NCBI GenBank assembly: GCA_964655065.1
Contig: CAZZLC010000016.1
Coordinates: 62,001 to 126,000, forward strand
Length of the DNA stretch: 64,000 bases
Source: DRPG01 sp964655065
GTDB taxonomy: Bacteria; Myxococcota_A; UBA796; GCA-2862545
Direction of reading: 5' to 3'
The notes under the pieces are model-generated. The model was not told where the DNA came from and ran no database searches. It saw nothing but the letters and a program-made list of their open reading frames with translations. The translations under genes and the position numbers were made by a program. Below are positions 43,167 through 64,000 of this stretch, piece by piece (position 1 is the stretch's first letter; each line of letters starts with the position of its first letter).

Positions 43167-44117
43167 TCACCGAAGGCGCCGTCGCTTTCGACGCTCTCCC
43201 CTCCGACGCTTGCGGGCGGCCTCGAACTCGAGGAGGAGCCAGCGGAACGACTCTTCGGCGTCCGGGTCGACGAACGCGTACCCCGACTCCAGCAGCTTGC
43301 GCGGTACGGCGCGAATGGAGGCCAGGAGGAGCGAGTCGGCGAGCTCACCGAACGCGCCCTTGAGGGCCCACTTCGGCGCGATTCCCCCGACGGGACGGTG
43401 CATCACCCGACCCAGCGCCTTGAGCCAGGCCTTGTTGGTGATGGGGGTGGGGACCGTCCCGTTGAACGGCCCCTCGCACGACTCCTGGGTCGCGAGGTGC
43501 TGCAAGGCCCCCACGCAATCGCGGACGGTGATCCACGGACTGTACTGCCGCCCGTTGCCGAGCCAGCCGCCGACGTAGCGGAAGGGTCGGACCATGAGCG
43601 GGAACGCCCCCCCGTCGGGAGCGAGCACCACGCTCATGCGAAGCACGCTCGTTCGAGCGCCCAGCGCCTCGACGGCCGCGAAGTGGGCGTGCTCCCACTC
43701 TACGCACATCTCGGCCAAGAATCCGGTTCCCGGCGGGTCTTCGTCGTCGACGAAGCCATCGCCGCGGTCGCCGAAGTACCCGAGGCTGCTCACCCCCACC
43801 AAGACCCGCGGGGGCTCGTCGAGGGTCGCGAGTGACGACAGCAGCGTCTCGGTGGCCTGGACCCGGCTCTCGACGAGCCTGCGTCGACGTTGCTTCGTCC
43901 ACGGGCGGTCGGCGAGGTGCTCGCCGACGAGGTTGAACACCCCGTCCACCCCCTCGATCGCCGAGGGGTCGAAGCCCTTCACCGGGTCCCACTGCACCTC
44001 CTGGGGATGCGTGGGACGCTGACGGGTCAGGATCCACACCTCGTCGCCCTGCTCGCGGAGGGACGAGGCGAGATGGCGACCGATTAGCCCCGTACCGCCG
44101 GCAATGGCGTACTTCAG
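43167..44117 (-). CDS. TIGR01777-type NAD(P)-dependent epimerase, CTG start
   Basis: A 316-residue short-chain dehydrogenase/reductase-type protein of the TIGR01777 (YfcH) family; the substrate is unknown. The Rossmann loop IAGGTGLIGRHL lies at residues 5-16, upstream of the first ATG/GTG/TTG (44039), so translation must start earlier. The codon CTG at 44115-44117 gives the family N-terminus (M-KYAIAGGTG) and is preceded by GAGGAGG with correct spacing. Further motifs are FNLVGEHLADRPW, GVSSLGYFGD, SVLRMSVVLAPDGG and GPFNGTVP. It lies 22 bases after the aldolase gene and may share its transcript. Confidence 0.88.
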   Translation of the reverse strand: MKYAIAGGTGLIGRHLASSLREQGDEVWILTRQRPTHPQEVQWDPVKGFDPSAIEGVDGVFNLVGEHLADRPWTKQRRRRLVESRVQATETLLSSLATLDEPPRVLVGVSSLGYFGDRGDGFVDDEDPPGTGFLAEMCVEWEHAHFAAVEALGARTSVLRMSVVLAPDGGAFPLMVRPFRYVGGWLGNGRQYSPWITVRDCVGALQHLATQESCEGPFNGTVPTPITNKAWLKALGRVMHRPVGGIAPKWALKGAFGELADSLLLASIRAVPRKLLESGYAFVDPDAEESFRWLLLEFEAARKRRRGERRKRRRLR

Positions 44118-44139
44118 GGGGTCCTCCTCACCTGGTGGG

Positions 44140-45201
<1,062 letters not shown>

Positions 45202-45320
45202 GGGACCTCCCGTGGTGAGTCTTCCCCCGAAAACATTCCCCGCTCGCCCTGGTCGCGCCAGGTGGCCATCGCGGTCACATGGTACAAGGGCACGAGCTCA
45301 CGGTCGAAGGAAAGAAAAGG

Positions 45321-46682
45321 ATGGATCCCGCCGACCTCCAGGTCGCCTCGTCGTTCTGCCGGCTCGTCCAAGCGGCGAACCTCTTCGAGTACCTGGGTGT
45401 CGAGCCCACGGACTCGCCGCAGGCGATTCAGGACGCGTTCACGAAGCGGCGCCGACGCATGCAGAGCATGCAGGCCAACCCGAAGTACCGCGACTCGGCC
45501 ACCTTCCTGATCAAGAACTACCGGGCGATCGAGCGAGTGCTCGAGCGGCCGGAGGTCCACCTCGCCCAGATGCGGCGAGAGCGCGAGGACGAGAGGATCC
45601 CCATGCTCGAGCTGGCGCTGCAGAGCGCCATGATGGACGGAAAGCTCTCGTCGAACGAGGAGGCCTTCCTGCGTCAGGCCGCGGTGAACCTCGGCATCAG
45701 CGAGGAGCGCTACGAGGAGGTCCTCGCGGTGCAGGCCGCGGCCCACGACGTGGTCCTCGAGGGGGGCCTGTCGGGCATGACCGACGAGGTGACCTCGGTC
45801 TCCGGGCTACCGATCTCCGATCCCGAGAGCGGGGCGGCGCCGACCTCGCGACTCCGCGGAGCCGAAGGACACGGCTGGTGGGACGCTGCCTTTACGCGAC
45901 TGCTCCTCGAGACCATCCCGTCGGGCCCCGGAGAGATGGTCGACGTGTACTGTCGGGCCGGGCTCTCGGCGTCGACGATTCTGCCCGAACGCCCACAGCT
46001 CTCGTGGACCGGGGTGGACCGCAAGCCCGAGCGGCTCGCGGAGGCCAGGGAGGTGCTGTCGGCTCAGTCCGGGGGCACCATGTCGCGCGTGCGGCTCATC
46101 GAGGGCAATCCAGGGTCGCTCCCCCTGCCCGACGGCTGCATGGACTACGCGGTCGCCATTCGCGCGCTCGCGAACATGACCGACACGGCTCCCGTGCTCC
46201 AAGAGGCCTACCGCGTCTTGCGGCCAGGCGGCCGGCTCGTCATCGCCGAGCCCGACGGACTGGCCGAGACGTTCTACTTCCGCGGGCACCTCGAGCGCTA
46301 CAACGCCGCGTTTCACGACCTTGCCATGCAGGTCGATCACCGCCTCGGGGGCGAGGCCGACGCCCCGGGCCGCCCTGGCATCGCAATCGGTCCGACGTTG
46401 CCGGCTCGCATGGTCGCGGCGGGGTTCGTGGCCGGGGCGGTGCGGATCCACGGTTCCCACAACCTGCAGCCCATCACCTTCGCGAGGTTCGCGAGGCGTC
46501 TCCGGCGGTACCCGCAGGCGTTGGCCTCGGTGGCCGGTCTCGAGGAGTCGCCGGAGCTCGATCGCGTGTTCGACGAGGTCGCGGTCCTCGAGCAGCGGAT
46601 CCACGGCGACACCGTGGGCATGGGGGGGCACCTGCTGCCCTTGTTCCTCGCGGTGGGCGAGAAGGAATCGACGGTCGTCTGA
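45321..46682 (+). CDS. J-like / TerB-like / methyltransferase fusion protein
   Basis: A 453-residue protein with three parts. Residues 10-75 resemble a J domain (FEYLGVEPTDSPQAIQDAFT) but lack the HPD tripeptide. Residues 90-135 resemble a TerB-like helical module (LELALQSAMMDGKLSSNEEA). From about 170 there is a class I methyltransferase fold with GVDRKPERLAEAREVL, LPLPDGCMDYAVAI and EAYRVLRPGGRLVIAEP. The SAM loop (VDVYCRAGLSAS) lacks the usual GxGxG, so SAM binding is uncertain. I chose the ATG at 45321, preceded by AAGGA with good spacing; an ATG at 45279 would add 14 residues. The substrate is unknown. Confidence 0.72.
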   Translation: MDPADLQVASSFCRLVQAANLFEYLGVEPTDSPQAIQDAFTKRRRRMQSMQANPKYRDSATFLIKNYRAIERVLERPEVHLAQMRREREDERIPMLELALQSAMMDGKLSSNEEAFLRQAAVNLGISEERYEEVLAVQAAAHDVVLEGGLSGMTDEVTSVSGLPISDPESGAAPTSRLRGAEGHGWWDAAFTRLLLETIPSGPGEMVDVYCRAGLSASTILPERPQLSWTGVDRKPERLAEAREVLSAQSGGTMSRVRLIEGNPGSLPLPDGCMDYAVAIRALANMTDTAPVLQEAYRVLRPGGRLVIAEPDGLAETFYFRGHLERYNAAFHDLAMQVDHRLGGEADAPGRPGIAIGPTLPARMVAAGFVAGAVRIHGSHNLQPITFARFARRLRRYPQALASVAGLEESPELDRVFDEVAVLEQRIHGDTVGMGGHLLPLFLAVGEKESTVV

Positions 46683-46746
46683 TCGGTTCGAATACTGTGC
46701 GCCGCACGCCGTCTCTGTGGGACGACCCGAGAGGAAGGGGAGCGTC

Positions 46747-47598
46747 ATGATCGTCTGGATGTCCGCCGTTGCCGCCGCTGGTCCGAGCTTCGACTGGGTG
46801 GAGGCCCAGCAAGTAGGTCGCACGCTGGTCGTCGACTATGCCCGCTCGCGGGGGCCCCTCTACGGGGAGAGCGGTGTTCGGCTCGTCGTCAGCACCCGCG
46901 AGGGCCGCTTCACGATGCGGGCCGACGCGGCCCCCCGCCGGGGCCGGTGGACGTTCGAGCGCCTGCCGTGGGGCGTGCGCGAGGTCGAGATCCGCTGTCC
47001 CGGGGGCTGTGAGATCCGCGACGTGCCGCTTCGGGGCTTCTCGGTCCCTGTCGCCTCGGATGGCGCGCCCCCCCATCGTGGGCGCGGTCGGCCGCCCCAG
47101 GCCGAGGTTCGCGTCCCTCCTCCCCCCAACTGGGCTTCGGATCCCGCGGTCATCGAGGCCTGCGACCAGGTCTTCGTGTCGGGCCGCGACGAGATCCAGT
47201 GCCTGGAGCTCTCCCGGAGCTACCCCGTCCATCCCGGAGCTGCGATCCGTGCTTGCGGGCAGGCCTTCGTGGGGAGCGCCGACGAGCTGTCCTGCATCCG
47301 AGCCGCGGCGAAGGCGCCCATCAACGCAAGTCCCGCCATTGCGGCGTGTGGACGGGCCTTCACCTCGTCGCGTGACGAGCTCTCCTGCGTTCAGCGCGTG
47401 GTCGACGACCCGGTGGCGAGCACGCCCGTGATCGACGCCTGCGCCCGAGCGTTCGTCGGATCCGCGGGCGAGCTCCGCTGCATCGACCTCGGTCTCAGCC
47501 GACCGCGACGGGCCCCCGAGGTGGTCCAGGCCTGTGATCGCGCGTTCGTGGGCGAGTCCGAGCAGATCGCCTGCATCGAGCGCGCCCTGCCCCGCTGA
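46747..47598 (+). CDS. Probable exported protein with exact 31-residue Cys repeats
   Basis: A 283-residue protein. A short hydrophobic start (MIVWMSAVAAAG) suggests export. An N-terminal beta-rich part (about 15-110) is followed by five repeats beginning with ACxxAF and carrying a second Cys 13 residues later (for example AACGRAFTSSRDELSC). The Cys spacing is exactly 31 residues between copies (codons at 47161, 47254, 47347, 47440 and 47533). Paired cysteines imply disulfides outside the cytoplasm. The ATG has GGGGAG five bases upstream. The family is unknown to me. Confidence 0.72.
   Translation: MIVWMSAVAAAGPSFDWVEAQQVGRTLVVDYARSRGPLYGESGVRLVVSTREGRFTMRADAAPRRGRWTFERLPWGVREVEIRCPGGCEIRDVPLRGFSVPVASDGAPPHRGRGRPPQAEVRVPPPPNWASDPAVIEACDQVFVSGRDEIQCLELSRSYPVHPGAAIRACGQAFVGSADELSCIRAAAKAPINASPAIAACGRAFTSSRDELSCVQRVVDDPVASTPVIDACARAFVGSAGELRCIDLGLSRPRRAPEVVQACDRAFVGESEQIACIERALPR
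47152..47595 (+). repeat. 93-bp coding repeat, five copies
   Basis: Five in-frame units of exactly 93 bases (31 codons), the last cut short. The protein pattern is conserved but the bases are well diverged, so this is an old duplication kept in register. Confidence 0.85.
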
Positions 47599-47605
47599 GC
47601 CCGCG

Positions 47606-47926
47606 GTGCACCGCGCAGGAGGCCTCGTGCTGCTGCTTGTCGTCGCGTGTACCCCGCTCGTCGAGGTTCAGGGCGAGTGGGACCGCTATCTCGACGCGCT
47701 GCCGGAGTGCGAGACCGACGACGACTGCACCGTCATCGAGCCAGGGTGCCCGCTCGGCTGCTACGCGGGGGTGCCCGTGGGCTTCGAAGCCGACGCTCGG
47801 GAGGTCGCGGCCGAGCTCGTCGACCGTTATCGGGGGCCGCTCCGACCGTGCGCGCAGGAGTGTACCCCGCCTCCGGCGCCCGACTGCCCCGAGATCGCGG
47901 GCCGGCGGCACTGCTCCACTCGGTAG
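47606..47926 (+). CDS. Cys-rich small lipoprotein
   Basis: A 106-residue predicted lipoprotein. The GTG at 47606 begins the signal MHRAGGLVLLLVVAC with lipobox LVVAC. The mature part has eight more cysteines (ECETDDDC, GCPLGC, PCAQEC, DC and HC), fitting a disulfide-stabilised domain. It starts seven bases after the Cys-repeat protein and probably works with it outside the cytoplasm. Its stop codon directly abuts that of the convergent SDR gene. Confidence 0.7.
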   Translation: MHRAGGLVLLLVVACTPLVEVQGEWDRYLDALPECETDDDCTVIEPGCPLGCYAGVPVGFEADAREVAAELVDRYRGPLRPCAQECTPPPAPDCPEIAGRRHCSTR

Positions 47927-48859
47927 TCAGGCAGCGCGGGCCACGATCTCCGCCACCCGCGCCTCGGTCTCTTCCCACAGGCGACGAGCCATCGCCTCGT
48001 CGCGGGCCTGACGGCTCGGGGTGCGGACCTGGCAGTCGGCGAAGTAGCGGCCCTCGATGGTCGCCGTGTCGGGGTGCACCGCGACGTAGACCTGGGTGGC
48101 TGCGCCCTGGGGCACCGTCTTGAGGGCGAGCGGTGTCGCGGACCGAATCAGCGAGCCCAGCACGCCGCCCTGGTAGCGCTGCAGACCCGTGGCGATCACG
48201 CCGGGGTGCACGCTGTTCGCGACCTGCTTCGGCCCGAGCCGCTTGGCGAGCTCCACCGCGAACAGGTGGTTGGCGAGCTTGGACTGCCCGTAGGACAGCC
48301 AGCTCGTGTACCCGCGCTCGGCCCCCCAGTCGTCGAACCGGATGCCCTCGCGGTAAGGGTGGAGGTGCGCGGAGCTGGACAGCATCACCACCCGACCGTC
48401 GTCGGCGAGCTGGTCCACGAGGCCGGTCACGAGGATGAAGTGACCGACGTGGTTCGTCAGCATCTGGAGCTCGACGCCGTACTTCACCTGACGCTCGGGC
48501 AGGGCCATGATGCCGGCGTTGGCGATGATTGCGTCGATGCGGTGCCCCGTGGCCGCGATGTCGCGGACGGCCTGCTGGACCGACGCGGGCTCGGAGAGGT
48601 CGCAGGCGACCCCGACGACCTCGCCGCCCGACCACTCCGCCGCGGCGGCGAGCGCCTTGTCCCTGCTGCGGGCGGTGGCGATGACGCGAGCTCCGCGCAG
48701 GGCGAGCACCCGGCCCGTCTCGGCCCCGAGGCCCGAGTTGCTGCCCGTCACGACGTAGGTGCGACCGGACAGGTCCAGCCCTTCGGTGACCTGTTCGGCC
48801 GTCGAGTTGTACCCGAAGCCGCTGGGTCCCTTCGGGACGAACGTTCCGTACAATGACAA
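47927..48859 (-). CDS. Short-chain dehydrogenase/reductase (retinol dehydrogenase/TIC32-like)
   Basis: A 310-residue SDR oxidoreductase. The NAD(P) loop is TGSNSGLG, the structural motif is NAG, catalytic Ser is in VMLSSSAHL and the catalytic pair is in YGQSK. Its length and the extension around it resemble the RDH/TIC32-type group that acts on lipophilic alcohols and carbonyls; the substrate is unknown. The TTG at 48857-48859 is preceded by GAGGAG and gives a natural start (MSLYGTFVPKGP). It lies 14 bases after typA. Confidence 0.87.
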   Translation of the reverse strand: MSLYGTFVPKGPSGFGYNSTAEQVTEGLDLSGRTYVVTGSNSGLGAETGRVLALRGARVIATARSRDKALAAAAEWSGGEVVGVACDLSEPASVQQAVRDIAATGHRIDAIIANAGIMALPERQVKYGVELQMLTNHVGHFILVTGLVDQLADDGRVVMLSSSAHLHPYREGIRFDDWGAERGYTSWLSYGQSKLANHLFAVELAKRLGPKQVANSVHPGVIATGLQRYQGGVLGSLIRSATPLALKTVPQGAATQVYVAVHPDTATIEGRYFADCQVRTPSRQARDEAMARRLWEETEARVAEIVARAA

Positions 48860-48873
48860 GTCTCTCTCCTCGG

Positions 48874-50697
<1,824 letters not shown>

Positions 50698-50783
50698 GTC
50701 TGAACGATCCTTGGGAGGGCGAAGATGCTGCCCGGCGTGAGGTGTGCGGACCGTAATCTGTTACGCCGGCCGGCGGAGGCCGC

Positions 50784-51686
50784 GTGCGCCCACGAACCGT
50801 CCCGTTTACCGACTACCCTCTCGACCGGGCGGACCACCTCCGCAAGAGGCCGGAGTCCGTCGAGGCACTGTGGAACGACGTCGGCACCCGGGTCACGCCG
50901 ATGTGGCGGGGCAAGCCCGCCGTCACGAAGGCCTCGGCGTCGTTGTGGACGGACGTGGCAGGGTTGCCCGGGCCGCCCTGGCTGCGGTTGTTCCTCGGGC
51001 TCGCCGAGGACGGCGCTCCGCGCTTCGCGGTCAGCTACGACCCCGCGGAGGATGCGCCCGCGCTGACCGAGGCGGCGTTCGAGGACCTCCGCGCGGTCGC
51101 GGCGAGGCTGCCCGTGGGCGAGGCCTCGTTGGTCGGCACGGCGCGCTCCGTCTTTGCCTGGCATCGATCGCATCGATTCTGTGCCAATTGCGGGTCGCCG
51201 AGCGAGACCGTGTGCGCGGGCTGGAAGCGACGCTGTCCGAGCTGCGAGCGCGAGCACTTTCCTCGCGTCGAACCCGTCGTCATCGCCCTCGTGACCCACG
51301 GCGACGCGGTGCTGCTGGGACGCGGTCCGAGGTGGCCGGAGCGCTTCTTCAGCCTGCTGGCCGGCTTCGTGGAGCCCGGGGAGACCGTCGGCGAGGCCAC
51401 TCGTCGCGAGGTCCTCGAGGAGGCAGGGGTCGTCGTGGGTGACGTCACCTACCTGTTCGGCCAACCCTGGCCCTTCCCGGCGTCCCTGATGCTCGGCGTC
51501 AGGGCCGAGGCCGCCGGCCGCGACGTCACCGTCGACGGTGTCGAGCTCGCCGAGGCCCGGTGGTTCACGCGAGAGGAGGTCGTCGAGATGCTCGCTGGCC
51601 GGCACCCCGACGCGATGGCGCCGTTTCCCGTGGCCCTCGCCCGCCATTTGCTCGAACACTGGATCGATGGAGAGGAACCCTCATGA
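50784..51686 (+). CDS. nudC: NAD(H) pyrophosphatase NudC
   Basis: A Nudix hydrolase that cleaves NADH and can remove NAD caps from RNA. The 300-residue product has a zinc ribbon (CANC, CPSC), a Nudix box with GFVEPGET and REVLEEAG, and the NudC-specific motif QPWPFPASLM after it. The start is a GTG without a strong ribosome binding site. Its stop overlaps the next gene as ATGA. Confidence 0.93.
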   Translation: MRPRTVPFTDYPLDRADHLRKRPESVEALWNDVGTRVTPMWRGKPAVTKASASLWTDVAGLPGPPWLRLFLGLAEDGAPRFAVSYDPAEDAPALTEAAFEDLRAVAARLPVGEASLVGTARSVFAWHRSHRFCANCGSPSETVCAGWKRRCPSCEREHFPRVEPVVIALVTHGDAVLLGRGPRWPERFFSLLAGFVEPGETVGEATRREVLEEAGVVVGDVTYLFGQPWPFPASLMLGVRAEAAGRDVTVDGVELAEARWFTREEVVEMLAGRHPDAMAPFPVALARHLLEHWIDGEEPS

Positions 51687-52552
51687 TCGGCCTGATCGCG
51701 CTCGTCGCCTGTAGCGGCGTCTCCGAGACGCCTCCGACCCGACCGTCCCCGGCCGAGCCTCGGCTCGCGGCGCCCGACCCGTCGTGGATCGAGGCCCGCG
51801 TGACCGCGACGGAGGCTCGGCTCGCGGCGAGCGATGCCGGGCGCGTGGTGGACGAGGCCATCGAGGCCGCTGGCGGCCTGAGGGCCTGGTACGCGGCGTC
51901 GCCGCTCGAGTTCCGCTTCGCGTACCAGCCGCTCGACGGAAAGACGCCTCGGGACACCCGCCAGGTGGTCGACCTGTGGCGGAGTCGCGCCGTCCACACC
52001 TGGATGGAGGATCCCGAGGTGACCTTCGGCTGGGACGGCGAGACCGCCTGGCAGCACGGCAACGACGGGGAGATTCCGATCAACCCCAGGTTCTGGTCGC
52101 TGACCCCGTACTACTTCGTGGGCATTCCCTTCGTGCTGGGTGACGAGGGCGTCGAGCTCCGTCTCGACGGCACGGCCACCTTCGAAGATCGAGACTGTCA
52201 GCTCGTGCGGGTGGGGTTCGCGGACGGCACCGGCGATGCGCCGGACGACGCGTACGTGGTCTACGTCGATCAAGCGACGAAGCGTGTCGTCGCGCTCCGC
52301 TACGTCGTGAGCTACCCGGGGTTCTTCCCCGACGGCGGGCACGGTCCCTGGAAGCTGATGGCCTACGACGGGACGCAGCAGGTGGCTGGACTGAAGCTGC
52401 CCGAGCGCTTCCGGACCTGGACCTGGAACGACGCCGCCGGTCGGGGCGAGCTCGTCACGAAGACGACCTTGTCCGAGCTCGCGGTGCGTTCCGGCGCGAC
52501 CCTGGACGGGTTTGCCATGCCCGAAGGGGCAACGCCGCAGATCGGCCTCTGA
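51683..52552 (+). CDS. Lipoprotein of unknown function (LolA/DUF6503-like fold)
   Basis: A 289-residue predicted lipoprotein with the short signal MIGLIALVAC. The mature part is rich in beta strands and aromatic residues (AVHTWMEDPEVTFGWDGETA, FWSLTPYYFVG), which recalls the outer-membrane lipoprotein-sorting fold used by DUF6503-type proteins. The function is unknown. Its ATG overlaps the NudC stop, so the two are coupled. Confidence 0.7.
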   Translation: MIGLIALVACSGVSETPPTRPSPAEPRLAAPDPSWIEARVTATEARLAASDAGRVVDEAIEAAGGLRAWYAASPLEFRFAYQPLDGKTPRDTRQVVDLWRSRAVHTWMEDPEVTFGWDGETAWQHGNDGEIPINPRFWSLTPYYFVGIPFVLGDEGVELRLDGTATFEDRDCQLVRVGFADGTGDAPDDAYVVYVDQATKRVVALRYVVSYPGFFPDGGHGPWKLMAYDGTQQVAGLKLPERFRTWTWNDAAGRGELVTKTTLSELAVRSGATLDGFAMPEGATPQIGL

Positions 52553-52644
52553 TACGCTGCCTTTGACCAGGTGTTGACTCGATCTTTCGAAGTCCGCGGT
52601 GCCGGGCGGGAGTGATCGGTTGGACTCTTGGCTCGGAGGGCGAG

Positions 52645-53412
52645 ATGTGGCGATGGACGTGGGGGGGCCTGTTGATCGGCGTCGGGTGCGGCGACGGGTC
52701 GGAGGTCGCAGCCGAGCCGCTGACCGACGATCTGTTCTTCGTGGAGATGGTGCCGCCGCCGATGGCGGAGGTGTGCGAGAGCGAGCTGACGCACAACTTC
52801 GAGGGAGCGCGCGCCGCGGGGGGGCCCAGCATCCTGTTTCGCGAGGTGACCGATCTGGTGTCGGCGTCTGCGGGGTACGCGTACGTGACGCGCCGGGGGG
52901 CCGACGAACTCGTGCTCAACTTCGAGGGCACGGTCTACGTCGGTGAGTTCGTGGACGGCGACACGATCGACGTACAGTGGCAGAGCTCCTCCGAGGAAAA
53001 CACCCGCGTCGAGTTCCAGGAGAGCTACCGCTTCAACGGCCTCGAGAGCCGGACCATCGTCGAGCAGCTCACGTTGACCCGGGAGGCCGAGATGCTCACG
53101 GGGACGATGACGGTCCTCGACACCGAGGAAGTCGACTTCGTCGAGACCGACGAGTGGAACACCCAGAAGACCGGGGTGCCCTCCTCGGGGTTCCAGGCGG
53201 GCCGGTACCTGGAGTTCGTCAGCGGCCAGGGCTTCGTCCGCAACCAGCCCGACGCGGCAGACTGCGACACTGGCGACTGCCAGCTCGTGGCCACCGATGC
53301 CTGCTCGGCCACGCTCGAGGTGACCGCATGGCCTGTCGAAGGCGGGCTCGAGGCGTTCGAGGCGCTGGTTGGCTTCGAGCGCGCGGCGGGCATTCCGTTC
53401 GGGACTCCCTGA
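52645..53412 (+). CDS. Lipoprotein of unknown function
   Basis: A 255-residue predicted lipoprotein with the signal MWRWTWGGLLIGVGC. The mature part is beta-rich and acidic with four cysteines in the last third (ADCDTGDCQ, DACSATL). No family was recognised. The ATG at 52645 has GGAGGG upstream; the open frame continues to 52612. Confidence 0.65.
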   Translation: MWRWTWGGLLIGVGCGDGSEVAAEPLTDDLFFVEMVPPPMAEVCESELTHNFEGARAAGGPSILFREVTDLVSASAGYAYVTRRGADELVLNFEGTVYVGEFVDGDTIDVQWQSSSEENTRVEFQESYRFNGLESRTIVEQLTLTREAEMLTGTMTVLDTEEVDFVETDEWNTQKTGVPSSGFQAGRYLEFVSGQGFVRNQPDAADCDTGDCQLVATDACSATLEVTAWPVEGGLEAFEALVGFERAAGIPFGTP

Positions 53413-53479
53413 CGCGGCGGGACATTTCCCGGCTCGGGCTTCCGGGCGCGGGTCCGAGCACGTGGATAGCGCTCATCCC

Positions 53480-64000
<10,521 letters not shown>

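Noticed and set aside
46676..46710. GGTTCGAATAC after the methyltransferase-like gene, possible tRNA 3' half
   Set aside because: The closing G-C pair of the T-stem is missing and there is no cloverleaf in the 64 bases before the next gene.

Overview
The window is very GC-rich DNA (about 70% by eye, not computed) from a bacterium that is most likely a myxobacterium-like member of Myxococcota. The pointers are a protein with a TIGR02996-type 'repeat-companion' domain, many short lipoproteins of unknown role, a Ser/Thr kinase with extra domains, a modular type I polyketide synthase, and frequent GTG/TTG starts. Taxonomy is inference; no rRNA or tRNA gene was found. Two runs of exactly 100 N (12623-12722 and 59887-59986) are scaffold gaps of unknown real size.

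1-12.6 kb: a tightly overlapped minus-strand cluster (zinc-ribbon membrane protein, GT-C type membrane glycosyltransferase, selA, a partial RluA-family pseudouridine synthase), a large unrecognised protein, fdhD, a PilZ-like protein, a lipoprotein of the sulfatase/alkaline-phosphatase superfamily, an arylsulfotransferase-like lipoprotein and a cation diffusion facilitator whose 3' end runs into a 97-bp tandem repeat. 12.9-18 kb: the histidine operon hisG-hisC-hisB-hisH-hisF-hisA/I/E on the minus strand, almost every junction overlapping by 1 or 4 bases. Its last gene fuses HisA to a HisI-HisE pair that resembles the fungal His4 N-terminal half. hisD lies apart at 24.9 kb. 18-27.7 kb: a divergent DNA polymerase I-like protein with altered key residues, a membrane-anchored protein with fourteen 14-residue repeats, an M14 carboxypeptidase, the TIGR02996-type protein, hisD and a DUF1232 protein.

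27.7-35.2 kb: a possible uncharacterised module. A HEPN-like/Ser-Thr kinase/HhH/FGE-like protein is divergent from an operon of a Rad50-like ATPase with a CPTC hook and a 931-residue protein with a membrane C-terminus. No known system was recognised. 35-53.4 kb: mostly housekeeping genes (rhodanese, PEP carboxylase, PolX, inorganic pyrophosphatase, TIGR01777 epimerase, class I FBP aldolase, TypA/BipA, NudC) among lipoproteins, a J/TerB/methyltransferase fusion and a secreted protein with exact 31-residue Cys repeats. 53.5 kb to the end: a large modular type I PKS with KS-AT-KR-ACP, KS-AT-(gap)-KR-ACP, KS-AT..., continuing beyond the window.

Gene packing is extreme: several convergent pairs have 0-6 bases between stop codons, twice as a shared TGATCA. 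No transposase, integrase, CRISPR array or phage structural gene was seen.
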